A DNA stretch of 64,000 nucleotides from Deltaproteobacteria bacterium. GTDB lineage: Bacteria; Desulfobacterota; Syntrophia; Syntrophales; JACQWR01. Location: positions 242,030-306,029 of the forward strand of contig JACQWR010000018.1 of NCBI GenBank assembly GCA_016209105.1. The letters are read 5' to 3'. How positions within the stretch are numbered: the first letter of the stretch is position 1; each line of letters begins with the position of its first letter. Below the pieces are notes generated by a model. The model had not been told where the DNA came from. It worked only from the letters and a program-made list of their open reading frames with translations, and searched no databases. Below are positions 43,737 through 51,877 of the stretch, one piece after another. The position numbers and the translations under genes were made by a program.

Positions 43737-44429
43737 TCAGCGGGTTTCAGAAAGCTCCCGGTCATCTCCCGTATCGCTGATCGGCATGCCCTTCTTGTTT
43801 CCCCGGGCCAAGAGGTAAACCGCCGGCATAATCGCCAACAAGGTGCCGGTAACCACCGGTAGTGCCACCTGTTTGGGCAGATACTCATAGAGGCCCAGAA
43901 TGCCGTAGAAGATGAATATCATGGCGGCAATCCATTTGACCGCCCTTTCCGGAATCTTCTTGCCCAGGGTTATGCCCACGACGATCCCCAATGCGTCCGC
44001 GATAATCATCGCCGTCGTCGTGCCTATCCATACCGGCACGATGGACTGATATTTGGCGGCCATGGCAACCGTTGCAAGCTGTGTCTTATCTCCCATTTCT
44101 GCAAGAAAAAAAGCAACGAATACCGTCCAGAAGGGACTGAAATTGAATCGTTTGTCCTCGCCTTCCAGTTCGTCGCCACGAATCGTCCAGAGCCCGAACA
44201 GAACAAAAGAAGCCGCCGCCGCGATCTGCACAGTGCGAATCGGTATGATGTCCGTAATATAGTTTCCCAAGACCACAGCCAGAAAATGGTTGGCCGCCGT
44301 GGCCATTAATATTCCCCCCATTACCACCTTTACTTTGAACCGCGTTGCCAGCGCCATAGCCAGCAGCTGGGTCTTGTCCCCCATCTCCGCCAGTACCACG
44401 AATGCCAGCGATGCCCAAAATGCGGTCAT
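43737..44429 (-). CDS. GDT1/UPF0016-family cation exporter (probable Mn2+)
   Basis: 230 residues from the ATG at 44429, with AGGAGG upstream. Two repeats of three helices, each with the family signature E-x-GDK-T: LAEMGDKTQLLAMAL and LAEMGDKTQLATVAM. Members (TMEM165/Gdt1, MneA) move Mn2+ or Ca2+. The yybP-ykoY riboswitch directly upstream strongly favours manganese export. 'TMEM165-like' proteins under this riboswitch are known in many bacteria. Confidence 0.88.
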   Translation of the reverse strand: MTAFWASLAFVVLAEMGDKTQLLAMALATRFKVKVVMGGILMATAANHFLAVVLGNYITDIIPIRTVQIAAAASFVLFGLWTIRGDELEGEDKRFNFSPFWTVFVAFFLAEMGDKTQLATVAMAAKYQSIVPVWIGTTTAMIIADALGIVVGITLGKKIPERAVKWIAAMIFIFYGILGLYEYLPKQVALPVVTGTLLAIMPAVYLLARGNKKGMPISDTGDDRELSETR

Positions 44430-44447
44430 TTCTCCTCCTGTTACCCG

Positions 44448-44499
44448 AAAAAAAAGCGAGGCCTTTAGCATAACAATATCGTCACGCTAAAGGTCTCGC
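44448..44499 (-). terminator. Intrinsic terminator of the Mn2+ riboswitch
   Basis: On the minus strand GCGAGACCTTTAGC (44499-44486) pairs with GCTAAAGGCCTCGC (44469-44456), a 14-bp stem with one G-U pair, followed by eight T. It ends 18 bases before the ATG of the transporter. The left arm is shared with helix P1 of the aptamer, so the two structures exclude each other. Confidence 0.88.
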
Positions 44500-44580
44500 T
44501 AATTGGCGTTTACCCAACAGCAAGGCCAGGCGGCATGCCGCCAGCATGTTGACCTTGCTTTTGTTAGCTACTCCCCTTTA
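44486..44580 (-). ncRNA. yybP-ykoY manganese riboswitch aptamer
   Basis: The minus strand reads TAAAGGGGAGTAGCTAA ... GGTCAACATGCTGG ... TTAGCGAGACCTTTA. GGGGAGTAGC is the most conserved stretch of this class. P1 forms from TAAAGG/CCTTTA and GCTAA/TTAGC around the conserved internal loop. Mn2+ binding would hold P1 and so prevent the downstream terminator: an ON switch for the exporter. Confidence 0.88.
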
Positions 44581-44650
44581 GATGCTTTAACCTACCCCAT
44601 GTCGTTCGGAAATTCAAGATGTTTTTCCAACCGTCGCGATAATCCCGCAT

Positions 44651-44734
44651 TTGAAGCTCTCCTTGAGCACGCTGCGGAGAATCTTCGATTCTCAAGGAAT
44701 ATATATCGTTAAACATTCGCTCGCTGCCGATTCT
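44651..44734 (+). repeat. Dispersed repeat, TTGAAGCTC family (diverged)
   Basis: Starts TTGAAGCTCTCC and ends CATTCGCTCGCTGCCGATTC. Its middle, CTGCGGAGAATCTTCGATTCT, is also found on the reverse strand at about 63549-63574, next to another copy of the family. Confidence 0.5.
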
Positions 44735-45007
44735 GATGCGCCTTGACAGGGAGGGGGCGAAGGTATATCTTTTCCATGCGATACACGCCATCCGACGACG
44801 ACAACGTGCAGTAGCCGGGAACGGTAATGTATGGATTCAGAACGCGATTCACAAAACATGGTCAGCCCTGCACAGGAGCTGCCGATCTTATCCGGTTCGC
44901 CTTGCTGACCGAAAAGAATGTTGCTGAGGGAGGAGGGTTTCCCCTCGGATTCTTACGCGTCTGAAAGAAACACCTCACCAGATAAAAAAGCGAAAGGGAA
45001 TCACACT
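44735..45007 (+). other. Region upstream of grx with possible promoter
   Basis: No gene. TTGACA (44743-44748), 17-base spacer, TATCTT (44766-44771) could be a promoter for the grx-ftr pair, with a leader of about 230 bases. I see no known RNA motif in that leader. Confidence 0.4.
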
Positions 45008-45259
45008 ATGCCGCCAAAAATAAAAATCTATACCTTGAGCACCTGCAGCCACTGCCGGGACGCAAAGAGGTTCCTGACGGAACACGGCGTCCCCTACGAA
45101 TTCACGGAGGTGGACATGCTCGAAGGCAGCGAAAGAGCAGCCGTCATCGAGGAAGTGAAGAAATTCAACCCGCGATGCACTTTCCCGACGATCATCGCGG
45201 GAGATCACGTGATCGTGGGTTTCAACGAAAAGGAAATCCGCCAGACACTGGAGTTGTGA
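45008..45259 (+). CDS. Glutaredoxin-like protein
   Basis: 83 residues from ATG 45008. Thioredoxin fold with redox motif CSHC (TLSTCSHCRDAKRFL), the cis-proline in FPTII and the GF.EKEI end of NrdH/Grx proteins. The track's longer start has no support. It overlaps the FTR gene by one base (TGATG), so the two products probably work as a pair. Confidence 0.88.
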   Translation: MPPKIKIYTLSTCSHCRDAKRFLTEHGVPYEFTEVDMLEGSERAAVIEEVKKFNPRCTFPTIIAGDHVIVGFNEKEIRQTLEL

Positions 45260-45591
45260 TGGACGCAAACCAGCTTTACGAGATGCTCAGGAAAACGCAG
45301 GAACCAAAGGGGTATTTTTTCCACCGGGACAGGGAACGGGCACGGGAAATACTCCGCGACCTGCTTGTCAACAAGGAACGCTACGGCTACATGGCCTGTC
45401 CCTGCCGGCTGGCGGCGGGAGACCGCGAGAAGGACCGGGACATCATCTGCCCCTGCGTGTACAGCAAAGAGGACATAAAGGAATACGGAAGCTGCTACTG
45501 CAATCTCTACGTCTCACGGGAATGGAACGAGGACAAGATTCCCCACGTCTACGTCCCCGAGAGAAGGCCTCCGGGAAAATTGACCTTTTGA
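45259..45591 (+). CDS. Ferredoxin-thioredoxin reductase catalytic-subunit-like protein
   Basis: 110 residues from ATG 45259, overlapping the grx stop; the track's start at 45175 is inside grx. Cysteine pattern CPCR ... CPC ... GSCYCNLY is that of FTR beta, which holds a 4Fe-4S cluster next to a redox disulfide. In anaerobes such proteins reduce thioredoxin- or glutaredoxin-like partners with ferredoxin electrons; the adjacent grx is the obvious partner. No FTR variable subunit is present, as is usual outside phototrophs. Confidence 0.88.
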   Translation: MDANQLYEMLRKTQEPKGYFFHRDRERAREILRDLLVNKERYGYMACPCRLAAGDREKDRDIICPCVYSKEDIKEYGSCYCNLYVSREWNEDKIPHVYVPERRPPGKLTF

Positions 45592-45636
45592 AAAGCCGCT
45601 TCGTTACCGGCCATTATCAGCCCATCAATCGGGAAT

Positions 45637-45674
45637 AAAAAAAGCAGGCCTTCCTGCGCTGCCGGAAGGCCTGC
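45637..45674 (-). terminator. Intrinsic terminator for the minus-strand secreted-protein operon
   Basis: Stem GCAGGCCTTCC (45644-45654) / GGAAGGCCTGC (45664-45674), followed on the minus strand by TTTTTTT (45643-45637). It lies about 50 bases after the stop of the gene at 45722. Confidence 0.85.
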
Positions 45675-45721
45675 CTAACTTCTTTCCCGCACAAACTTCG
45701 CGGAACCGTATCCCTATCCTT

Positions 45722-46372
45722 TTATTGGGTAATCGTTACCGTGGGCGGACCGGGGTAGCATATAACAGTCCCCACTCCCACATTCTCGAAGGTCACCACG
45801 TTGGTTGTGTTAAAATTCACCTTCACCGACTTGGTTCCACCCTTCTTGACGATGATGTTCGGAAGCGTATCCAGATGGATCAGGTAGTTGCCGCTCAGCG
45901 TTTCGGTGGCCGGAAGAGATGAAGCAACGGCATCGGGAATCCTCGTGCTCCCGGTATTATAGCTTCCCGCGGCTGTAGAACAGGAAACGGCGCCGCTCGT
46001 GGTCGTAGAGGTTGTGTAGTACGTTACCCCCGCGCCGCCCCCAAACACACCCCCGGCATCCGTAACCTGCGCCTTCACCGACATCGTTCTGCTTAACGTC
46101 ACTTCCACCTGGGTATAGGTGCCCTCGGACAGGTTGGCGCCACTGACGTAATTAGCGACTACGCTCCCGGCAGTGACCGAGGCGATATCAAAGGTGAGGT
46201 CTCCCGAACCGGCAACATACCAGGTGCTAAGATCCGAGTTATAAACCCTCACCTGGCTTACGGTTACATTATAGACTACCGGCGAAGCAGTCAGCGTGGC
46301 CGCCCAGAGATTACCCGCCAGCAGCAAAACTGCCAGCATCGGCATACCTATTTTCGTTATGAACTTGCTCAT
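45722..46372 (-). CDS. Secreted protein of unknown function
   Basis: 216 residues with a clear signal peptide (MLAVLLLAGNLWAATL). The mature part is rich in Thr, Ser, Val and Gly, has predicted beta-strand periodicity and two to three cysteines. I do not recognise a family. It starts 12 bases after the barrel gene on the same strand, so it may be exported or displayed together with it. Confidence 0.7.
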   Translation of the reverse strand: MSKFITKIGMPMLAVLLLAGNLWAATLTASPVVYNVTVSQVRVYNSDLSTWYVAGSGDLTFDIASVTAGSVVANYVSGANLSEGTYTQVEVTLSRTMSVKAQVTDAGGVFGGGAGVTYYTTSTTTSGAVSCSTAAGSYNTGSTRIPDAVASSLPATETLSGNYLIHLDTLPNIIVKKGGTKSVKVNFNTTNVVTFENVGVGTVICYPGPPTVTITQ

Positions 46373-46384
46373 CGTTCCCCTCCC

Positions 46385-47401
46385 CTATTGTCTGCCGATC
46401 TGAACGCTAAAGCCGCCCGTCTCGGTCCATCTTTCCGTTTCGATTTTAAAGTTTCTCTCTACCCGGTCCAGTGTCCTGTCCTTGAGGTCTACGTTCGGAA
46501 GGGCGCTCTGGAATGAAGAGGAAAGCGCGGCAAAAACGTCCTTCGGCGCGAAACTGTCAACCCAGAGGGCCATGCGGACATCGCCGCGCCATTCCTGCGG
46601 CCCCTTGTTGTCATTGTAGGTCTCTACGTTAACCGTGAGGAAACTCAAGGGTTTTAGTTCCGCCCGGCCCTTCCAGCCTTCCAGGTCAGAGCCTTCCCGG
46701 AAATCGTACCAGTAGTGGCTGGCGAAAATCTTCATCCAGGGCAGATAGGGTACGGGCACGCCGAATTCAACGTCATAGCCGTTCCGGGCCGCCTCATACG
46801 TACTTGGCTTTACCAGACGGGCGGGTGACAAGGCAAAGTAACCGTTCAGCCGTGCCTCATAGTACTTGCCGATCGCTTCCAGGCCGACGCCCTGGCGGTA
46901 GTGCCGGTACGGATCCTGGTAATCAAAGAAGGTATTGATGCCCAGCATCAGGTTGTTGTCGAGAACCAGCCTGCGGTAACCAAGACCTGCAGAATAGGTG
47001 CCGTAGCTGTCCTGACCCGATGCGCGGAGATGGGTAAAAACGGTGTCCTTTTTATCGCCCGTCTGATAGAGGGGCTGTATTGTTTCCACGTAGTAGCGCG
47101 GTTTCTGGCTGCTCTCCATGACGGCGCCGATCGTCGTCCGTTTCAACCAATCCGGTATAGTGTGACCGACAGATTCGCCGCTTATTTGCTTATCGGCCGA
47201 AACCTTCTGCTGTTCCACTTGGGCCAGTTGCGGCAGTTCCCCCGGAGGCAGATCACGCAGAGGCCGAGCGTCCGGAGAAGGATATGATCGAGAAGGGAAG
47301 TCCCTCGCTATGGGTTCCCCGGCGTTGACGCCGCCATAAAAAAACAGAATAAAAACAACCATAATCAGTCTGGGGAAAACTTGCTTTCTCTTGATTTTCA
47401 T
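46385..47401 (-). CDS. Inverse-autotransporter beta-barrel protein (intimin/invasin barrel)
   Basis: 338 residues. Signal peptide to about residue 28, then a periplasmic segment and a 12-strand-like barrel: PRYYVETIQPLYQ, GYRRLVLDNNLMLGINTFFDYQ, HYRQGVGLEAIGKYYEARLNGYFA. NTFFDY and GVGLEA are typical of the intimin/invasin inverse autotransporter domain. No passenger domain follows; the protein ends 85 residues after the barrel. It may be a free porin-like barrel or have the next secreted protein as partner. Confidence 0.8.
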   Translation of the reverse strand: MKIKRKQVFPRLIMVVFILFFYGGVNAGEPIARDFPSRSYPSPDARPLRDLPPGELPQLAQVEQQKVSADKQISGESVGHTIPDWLKRTTIGAVMESSQKPRYYVETIQPLYQTGDKKDTVFTHLRASGQDSYGTYSAGLGYRRLVLDNNLMLGINTFFDYQDPYRHYRQGVGLEAIGKYYEARLNGYFALSPARLVKPSTYEAARNGYDVEFGVPVPYLPWMKIFASHYWYDFREGSDLEGWKGRAELKPLSFLTVNVETYNDNKGPQEWRGDVRMALWVDSFAPKDVFAALSSSFQSALPNVDLKDRTLDRVERNFKIETERWTETGGFSVQIGRQ

Positions 47402-47698
47402 TGTTCATCTCCCTCTTTTAAGGATACACAAGGCCAAACACCCTATGATTCTATGCATTGGAGGGCCGGTAATAATAAATAATGGTTTTTTTGTCAATAC
47501 CCATATTGTTTTCCCCTTGCTCTATCTCATGTTGCCGCAGCCGGACGCGGAGGGCCACTTGACATGAACAGGCAAAATAACATATCGTATTTCAGCATGT
47601 TTCCACCGGGGAAACCCACCCCACGCGCAGCGCAAAATAATCGGATATCCTTTCGGCCGTGGGGACAAAAATCTTTCATGCCAGGTTGGCCAGCGAAT

Positions 47699-49978
47699 AT
47701 GGCGAATAACAGGGAAAACGAAAGGGAAGAATCGGCCGCGATGCAGCACCCGCTTCTCTCCCCCGGTGAAACGGAAACCCTCCAGGGGGAAATCCAGCGG
47801 ATAACCTTCGCCAACGATGAGAACGGCTACGCCGTTGTCCGCTTGAAAGCCGCGGGACACTCCGAGCCGGTAACCGCCGTGGGAACCATCATTGCGCCGA
47901 AAGCCGGCGACCTCCTGAAACTCATTGGGCGCTGGGCGGTCCATCCCCGCTTCGGCAAACAATTCCAATTCGAGTCCGCAACCAAGGTAATGCCCACGAC
48001 GGCGAAGGGCATCGAGGCCTACCTGGCATCCGGCATTATCAAAGGCATCGGTCCCGTCATGGCGCAGCGCATTGTGGCGCGGTTCGGGGAGGAAACCCTC
48101 GATGTCATGGACCGGCGGATGGACAGGCTTTCCGAGGTGGAGGGCCTGGGGGAAAAACGCATTGACACGATGCGGGAGGCCTGGCAGGCGCAGAAGGCCG
48201 TGCAGGAGGTGATGCTCTTCCTCACCGCCCACGGCGTTACGCCCGGATACGCGACGAAGATATTCAAAAAATACGGCAGAGACGCGATCCCCCTCCTGAC
48301 GGAGAACCCCTACCGCATGGCGGACGAGATAGCGGGCATCGGATTCCTGATCGCCGACCGGATCGCCGGTAAGCTGGGATTCCCCGCCGACCATCCCCTG
48401 CGGCTGGAGTCGGGAATCGTGCACACCTTGGGGGAAGTTACCAGGAACGGGCACGTCTACTACCCCAGAGAGGAACTGCTTGTCGAAACGGCAAAGCTCC
48501 TGGGCGCGGACCGGGAACCGGTTGCCCACGCCCTGGAAAGCGCCGGCCGCAAGCGGATGGTCGTCATCGAAGAGGACGCCGTGTATCTTCGGGATATCCA
48601 TCTCCATGAACGGGGATTGGCCGCCTTCCTCGCGGACCTCCTGGAAAAGAAAGACAGCGGGCCTTTGGGCGCGCTCCCGTTTGAAGAGGAGATCGGCGGC
48701 ATCGAACGCGATCTGGGCCTCATCCTGGCGGAAAATCAACGCGAGGCCGTACGGGTGGCGTGCAGCTACGGGGTGATGATCTGCACCGGCGGTCCCGGCA
48801 CAGGCAAGACGACCATGATTCGCGCCATCGCGGAGATGTATATACGGAAGGGGATGAACATTATCGCCTGTGCGCCCACGGGACGCGCGGCCAAGCGCAT
48901 GAGCGCAAGCCTCGGCTTCGAGGCGAAGACCATACACCGGACACTGGAATACTCCCCCCAGTCGGGAACTTTTCAGCGCAGCCGCGACAATCCCCTGCCC
49001 TGCGACCTCATCATCGTGGATGAGATGTCCATGGTGGACACGAGCCTGATGTACTTCCTCCTCCGGGCCGTGCCAGTGGCGGCCACGGTCATCCTGGTGG
49101 GCGACATACACCAGCTCCCCTCCGTGGGTCCGGGCAACGTCCTGAAAGACCTGATAGACTCGGGGATAATACCCGTCGTCCGTCTCACACAAATCTTCCG
49201 ACAGGCGGAACAGAGCAACATCATCATCAATGCCCACAAGATCAACAGCGGCCGGATTCCCACGGCATCGGACTTCGGCGGCGATTGCACCTTCATCGAA
49301 AAGGAGCTCCCCGAAGAGGTTACGGCCTTTGTTCTCCATACCATCGGGGAATTATGCCGGCAGTGCGGAGGCGCGGCAACCGGGGCACAGGGAATAATAC
49401 CCGGTCTCCGGTCGGCGGAGAACCGGCGCGACATCCCGGCGCTTGCGCTCAAGGATTGCCAGGTGATCGTTCCCATGAACCGGGGCGTCCTCGGGACGGA
49501 CGTGCTGAACGACATGATGCAGGATTTTCTGAACCCAAATCCCGTGGCCTTTAACCGGGCGGGACGGAAATTCAAGCTCGGCGACAAGGTCATGCAGATC
49601 AAGAACAACTATGATCGCGACGTTTACAACGGCGATATCGGCTGCATCGCGGCCATTGACGGCGAAGCGCAGGAAATCGTGGTGGATTACGAGGGACGGG
49701 GAGCCGTCGTGTACGACTTCGAGGACGTCGAGGAGATCGCTCTGGCCTACGCAATCACCGTCCATAAAAGCCAGGGATCGGAATACCGCTACGTGATCGT
49801 GCTCTGCACGACCAACCACTGGATCATGCTGCAGCGGAGCCTGCTCTACACGGCGATTACCCGCGGCAAGGAAGGCGTCATCCTCGTGGGGACGAGACGG
49901 GCGCTGGCCGCCGCCGTCCGAAACGACAAGCCCCAGCTCCGCTATACCCGGCTGCGCGAGCGATTGCTCAACGGATAA
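47699..49978 (+). CDS. recD2: RecD2-like ATP-dependent 5'-3' DNA helicase
   Basis: 759 residues from ATG 47699. The track starts at 47564, but its first 45 residues look noncoding; ATG 47741 is another option. N-terminal OB-like domain (GEIQRITFANDENGYAVVRL), helix-hairpin-helix region (IKGIGPVMAQRI), then SF1B helicase with GGPGTGKTTMIRAI, VDEMSMVDTSL, VGDIHQLPSVGPG and the C-terminal AITVHKSQGSEYR. The long N-terminus marks RecD2 rather than RecD of RecBCD. It takes part in DNA repair and replication-fork maintenance. Confidence 0.9.
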   Translation: MANNRENEREESAAMQHPLLSPGETETLQGEIQRITFANDENGYAVVRLKAAGHSEPVTAVGTIIAPKAGDLLKLIGRWAVHPRFGKQFQFESATKVMPTTAKGIEAYLASGIIKGIGPVMAQRIVARFGEETLDVMDRRMDRLSEVEGLGEKRIDTMREAWQAQKAVQEVMLFLTAHGVTPGYATKIFKKYGRDAIPLLTENPYRMADEIAGIGFLIADRIAGKLGFPADHPLRLESGIVHTLGEVTRNGHVYYPREELLVETAKLLGADREPVAHALESAGRKRMVVIEEDAVYLRDIHLHERGLAAFLADLLEKKDSGPLGALPFEEEIGGIERDLGLILAENQREAVRVACSYGVMICTGGPGTGKTTMIRAIAEMYIRKGMNIIACAPTGRAAKRMSASLGFEAKTIHRTLEYSPQSGTFQRSRDNPLPCDLIIVDEMSMVDTSLMYFLLRAVPVAATVILVGDIHQLPSVGPGNVLKDLIDSGIIPVVRLTQIFRQAEQSNIIINAHKINSGRIPTASDFGGDCTFIEKELPEEVTAFVLHTIGELCRQCGGAATGAQGIIPGLRSAENRRDIPALALKDCQVIVPMNRGVLGTDVLNDMMQDFLNPNPVAFNRAGRKFKLGDKVMQIKNNYDRDVYNGDIGCIAAIDGEAQEIVVDYEGRGAVVYDFEDVEEIALAYAITVHKSQGSEYRYVIVLCTTNHWIMLQRSLLYTAITRGKEGVILVGTRRALAAAVRNDKPQLRYTRLRERLLNG

Positions 49979-50106
49979 GCAGCGGCGGGGGTAGGACGGC
50001 AGACTTGTATTGACGAAATCGGCCGGGGCGCTATTTAGCCTGAGGCAACCGCGGGATGGAACTTCAATAAAAAATACCCGACATTCTGCAGGGAGGAATA
50101 AACAAG

Positions 50107-51063
50107 ATGAAAAAGAAAATCATTCTCTGGGTACTGATATCATCAGCACTCATTGTTGCGTGCGCCCCGACAAACAGTTCGCGCTACCGTGAAGGCGATA
50201 ACACAGGCCAGGAAGCCGGCATGACGGTAAACGATGAACGGCGCCTGACCGAGGAGGCCCTTCCCCAACTGAAAAAAGACTATCCTTCCGCCCGGAACCA
50301 GGATCTCCAAAAATATATCGCCAATCTCGGCATGAAAATCGTCAGGGCAAACAAGCTGGAGGGGAATCCCTATCACTATGACTTTGAAGTTGTAGACATC
50401 GAGGGTGTCAATGCATTTGCGCTGCCGGCCGGAAAAATATTCGTGACGGCGCCGCTTATTGCCATGGCATCCAATGAAGCGGAACTGGCCGGGGTCATCG
50501 GGCATGAAATCGGCCATGTCACGGCCAGACACGCGGCAGAGCGGATGTACGCGATGGAAAAAGACCAGAACAAAACCTGGCTGTACGCGGCCGGGGGCGG
50601 GGTTGTCGGTGCGGCCGCCGGGTTCGGCCTGGGGAAAATTCTCTGCGCGGAAGATGACACCGCCTGCTTGGCGAAAGCGGCGATGATCGGAGGGGCGCTC
50701 GGCGCAGGCGGAGGGCTGCTCGTGCAGAAATATAAATTTTTGGCGAATTCACGGGAAGACGAACTTGAAGCGGATCGCATCGGGTTCAAGATTGCCGTCG
50801 GTGCGGGATACGACAAAGACCAGGTGGGGAAATTTTATGAAAAGCTTTTACAGATAGAAAAAAATGCCCGGAGGAGCGGGAATCCCATCATAGAGAGTCT
50901 TGCCGATGCCATGAGCACGCACCCGCCAAGCGAGGAACGGGTGCAGCAGATGAATGAGATGGCCATGAACAGTCCCACCGTAAAAAAACCGACCATAACT
51001 ACTCCGGAGTTCAACCGGGTTAAACAAATTGCTGCGGGATTACAGAAGAGAGAGCGCAGGTAA
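50107..51063 (+). CDS. M48-family metalloprotease, lipoprotein
   Basis: 318 residues. Lipoprotein signal with lipobox LIVAC (Cys19). Peptidase M48 domain with zinc motif HEIGHVTARHA and the distal Glu in EDELEADRIG. A glycine/alanine-rich stretch (AAGGGVVGAAAGFGLG) between them is as in BepA/LoiP-type proteins. It likely degrades misfolded outer-membrane proteins in the periplasm. Confidence 0.9.
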   Translation: MKKKIILWVLISSALIVACAPTNSSRYREGDNTGQEAGMTVNDERRLTEEALPQLKKDYPSARNQDLQKYIANLGMKIVRANKLEGNPYHYDFEVVDIEGVNAFALPAGKIFVTAPLIAMASNEAELAGVIGHEIGHVTARHAAERMYAMEKDQNKTWLYAAGGGVVGAAAGFGLGKILCAEDDTACLAKAAMIGGALGAGGGLLVQKYKFLANSREDELEADRIGFKIAVGAGYDKDQVGKFYEKLLQIEKNARRSGNPIIESLADAMSTHPPSEERVQQMNEMAMNSPTVKKPTITTPEFNRVKQIAAGLQKRERR

Positions 51064-51146
51064 AAAGCGGGCGCCCCTTTGCTTTTAGTCGAGGCAACGG
51101 CCATAGTTTAGCGCGCCGATTTAACGATCTTGGCAGGAAGATCAAA

Positions 51147-51851
51147 ATGAAGATTGTCCTTATTGCAATCACCGTTTTAACCTTATCCTCTCCGATGGCA
51201 AGCATCGGCGAGTCGGAAACCGCTTTCGCTCAGAAAAGAGCGCAGATGGTGGAGGATCAGTTAAAGGCCCGGGGAATAAAAGACCCGCGCGTCATCCAGG
51301 CCATGCTCACGGTGAAAAGGCATTTATTCGTTCCCACTCATTCCCGGAATCAGGCTTACGAAGACTATCCCCTGCCTATCGGCGAGGGGCAGACCATTTC
51401 GCAGCCGTACGTTGTCGCTTTGATGACGGAGCTCCTGGCATTGAAGGGCCGGGAAAGGATACTGGAGATCGGAACCGGGTCGGGATACCAAGCGGCGATT
51501 TTAGCGGAACTGGCAAAAGAGGTTTACACCATCGAGCTCCTGGCGCCGTTGGCCCGGCAAGCGGAAAAATTGCTCAAGGAGTTGGATTATAAAAACATCC
51601 AAGTAAAATCCGGCGACGGGTTTTTGGGCTGGCCGGAATTTGCGCCCTTTGACGGAATCATCGTAACCTGCGCCCCGGAAAAAATCCCGGAACCATTACT
51701 CGCACAATTGGCGGAAAACGGCAGATTGGTCATTCCCGTGGGAACCTATGTGCAGGAGCTAAAGCTGGTGCGGAAGCGAAAGGGCAGGACAACCGTGACG
51801 GACATAGTCCCGGTTCGGTTTGTTCCCATGCTCAGAGAAAAGGGGAAATAA
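51147..51851 (+). CDS. pcm: Protein-L-isoaspartate O-methyltransferase, exported
   Basis: 234 residues. Class I SAM methyltransferase with EIGTGSGYQAAILAEL and the PCMT-specific VPTHSRNQAYEDYPLPIGEGQTISQPYVVALM. It has an N-terminal hydrophobic signal (IVLIAITVLTLSSPMASIGES), which cytoplasmic Pcm lacks, so a periplasmic form is likely; where it would get SAM is unclear. It repairs isoaspartyl damage in proteins. Confidence 0.88.
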   Translation: MKIVLIAITVLTLSSPMASIGESETAFAQKRAQMVEDQLKARGIKDPRVIQAMLTVKRHLFVPTHSRNQAYEDYPLPIGEGQTISQPYVVALMTELLALKGRERILEIGTGSGYQAAILAELAKEVYTIELLAPLARQAEKLLKELDYKNIQVKSGDGFLGWPEFAPFDGIIVTCAPEKIPEPLLAQLAENGRLVIPVGTYVQELKLVRKRKGRTTVTDIVPVRFVPMLREKGK

Positions 51852-51877
51852 ATCAGAAACGCGGCGGGAAGGACACC

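Noticed and set aside
44918-45007. N-terminal extension of glutaredoxin
   Set aside because: Not conserved-looking; the CSHC domain begins normally at ATG 45008.
47564-47698. N-terminal extension of RecD2
   Set aside because: Proline- and Trp-rich without pattern, and no ribosome site.
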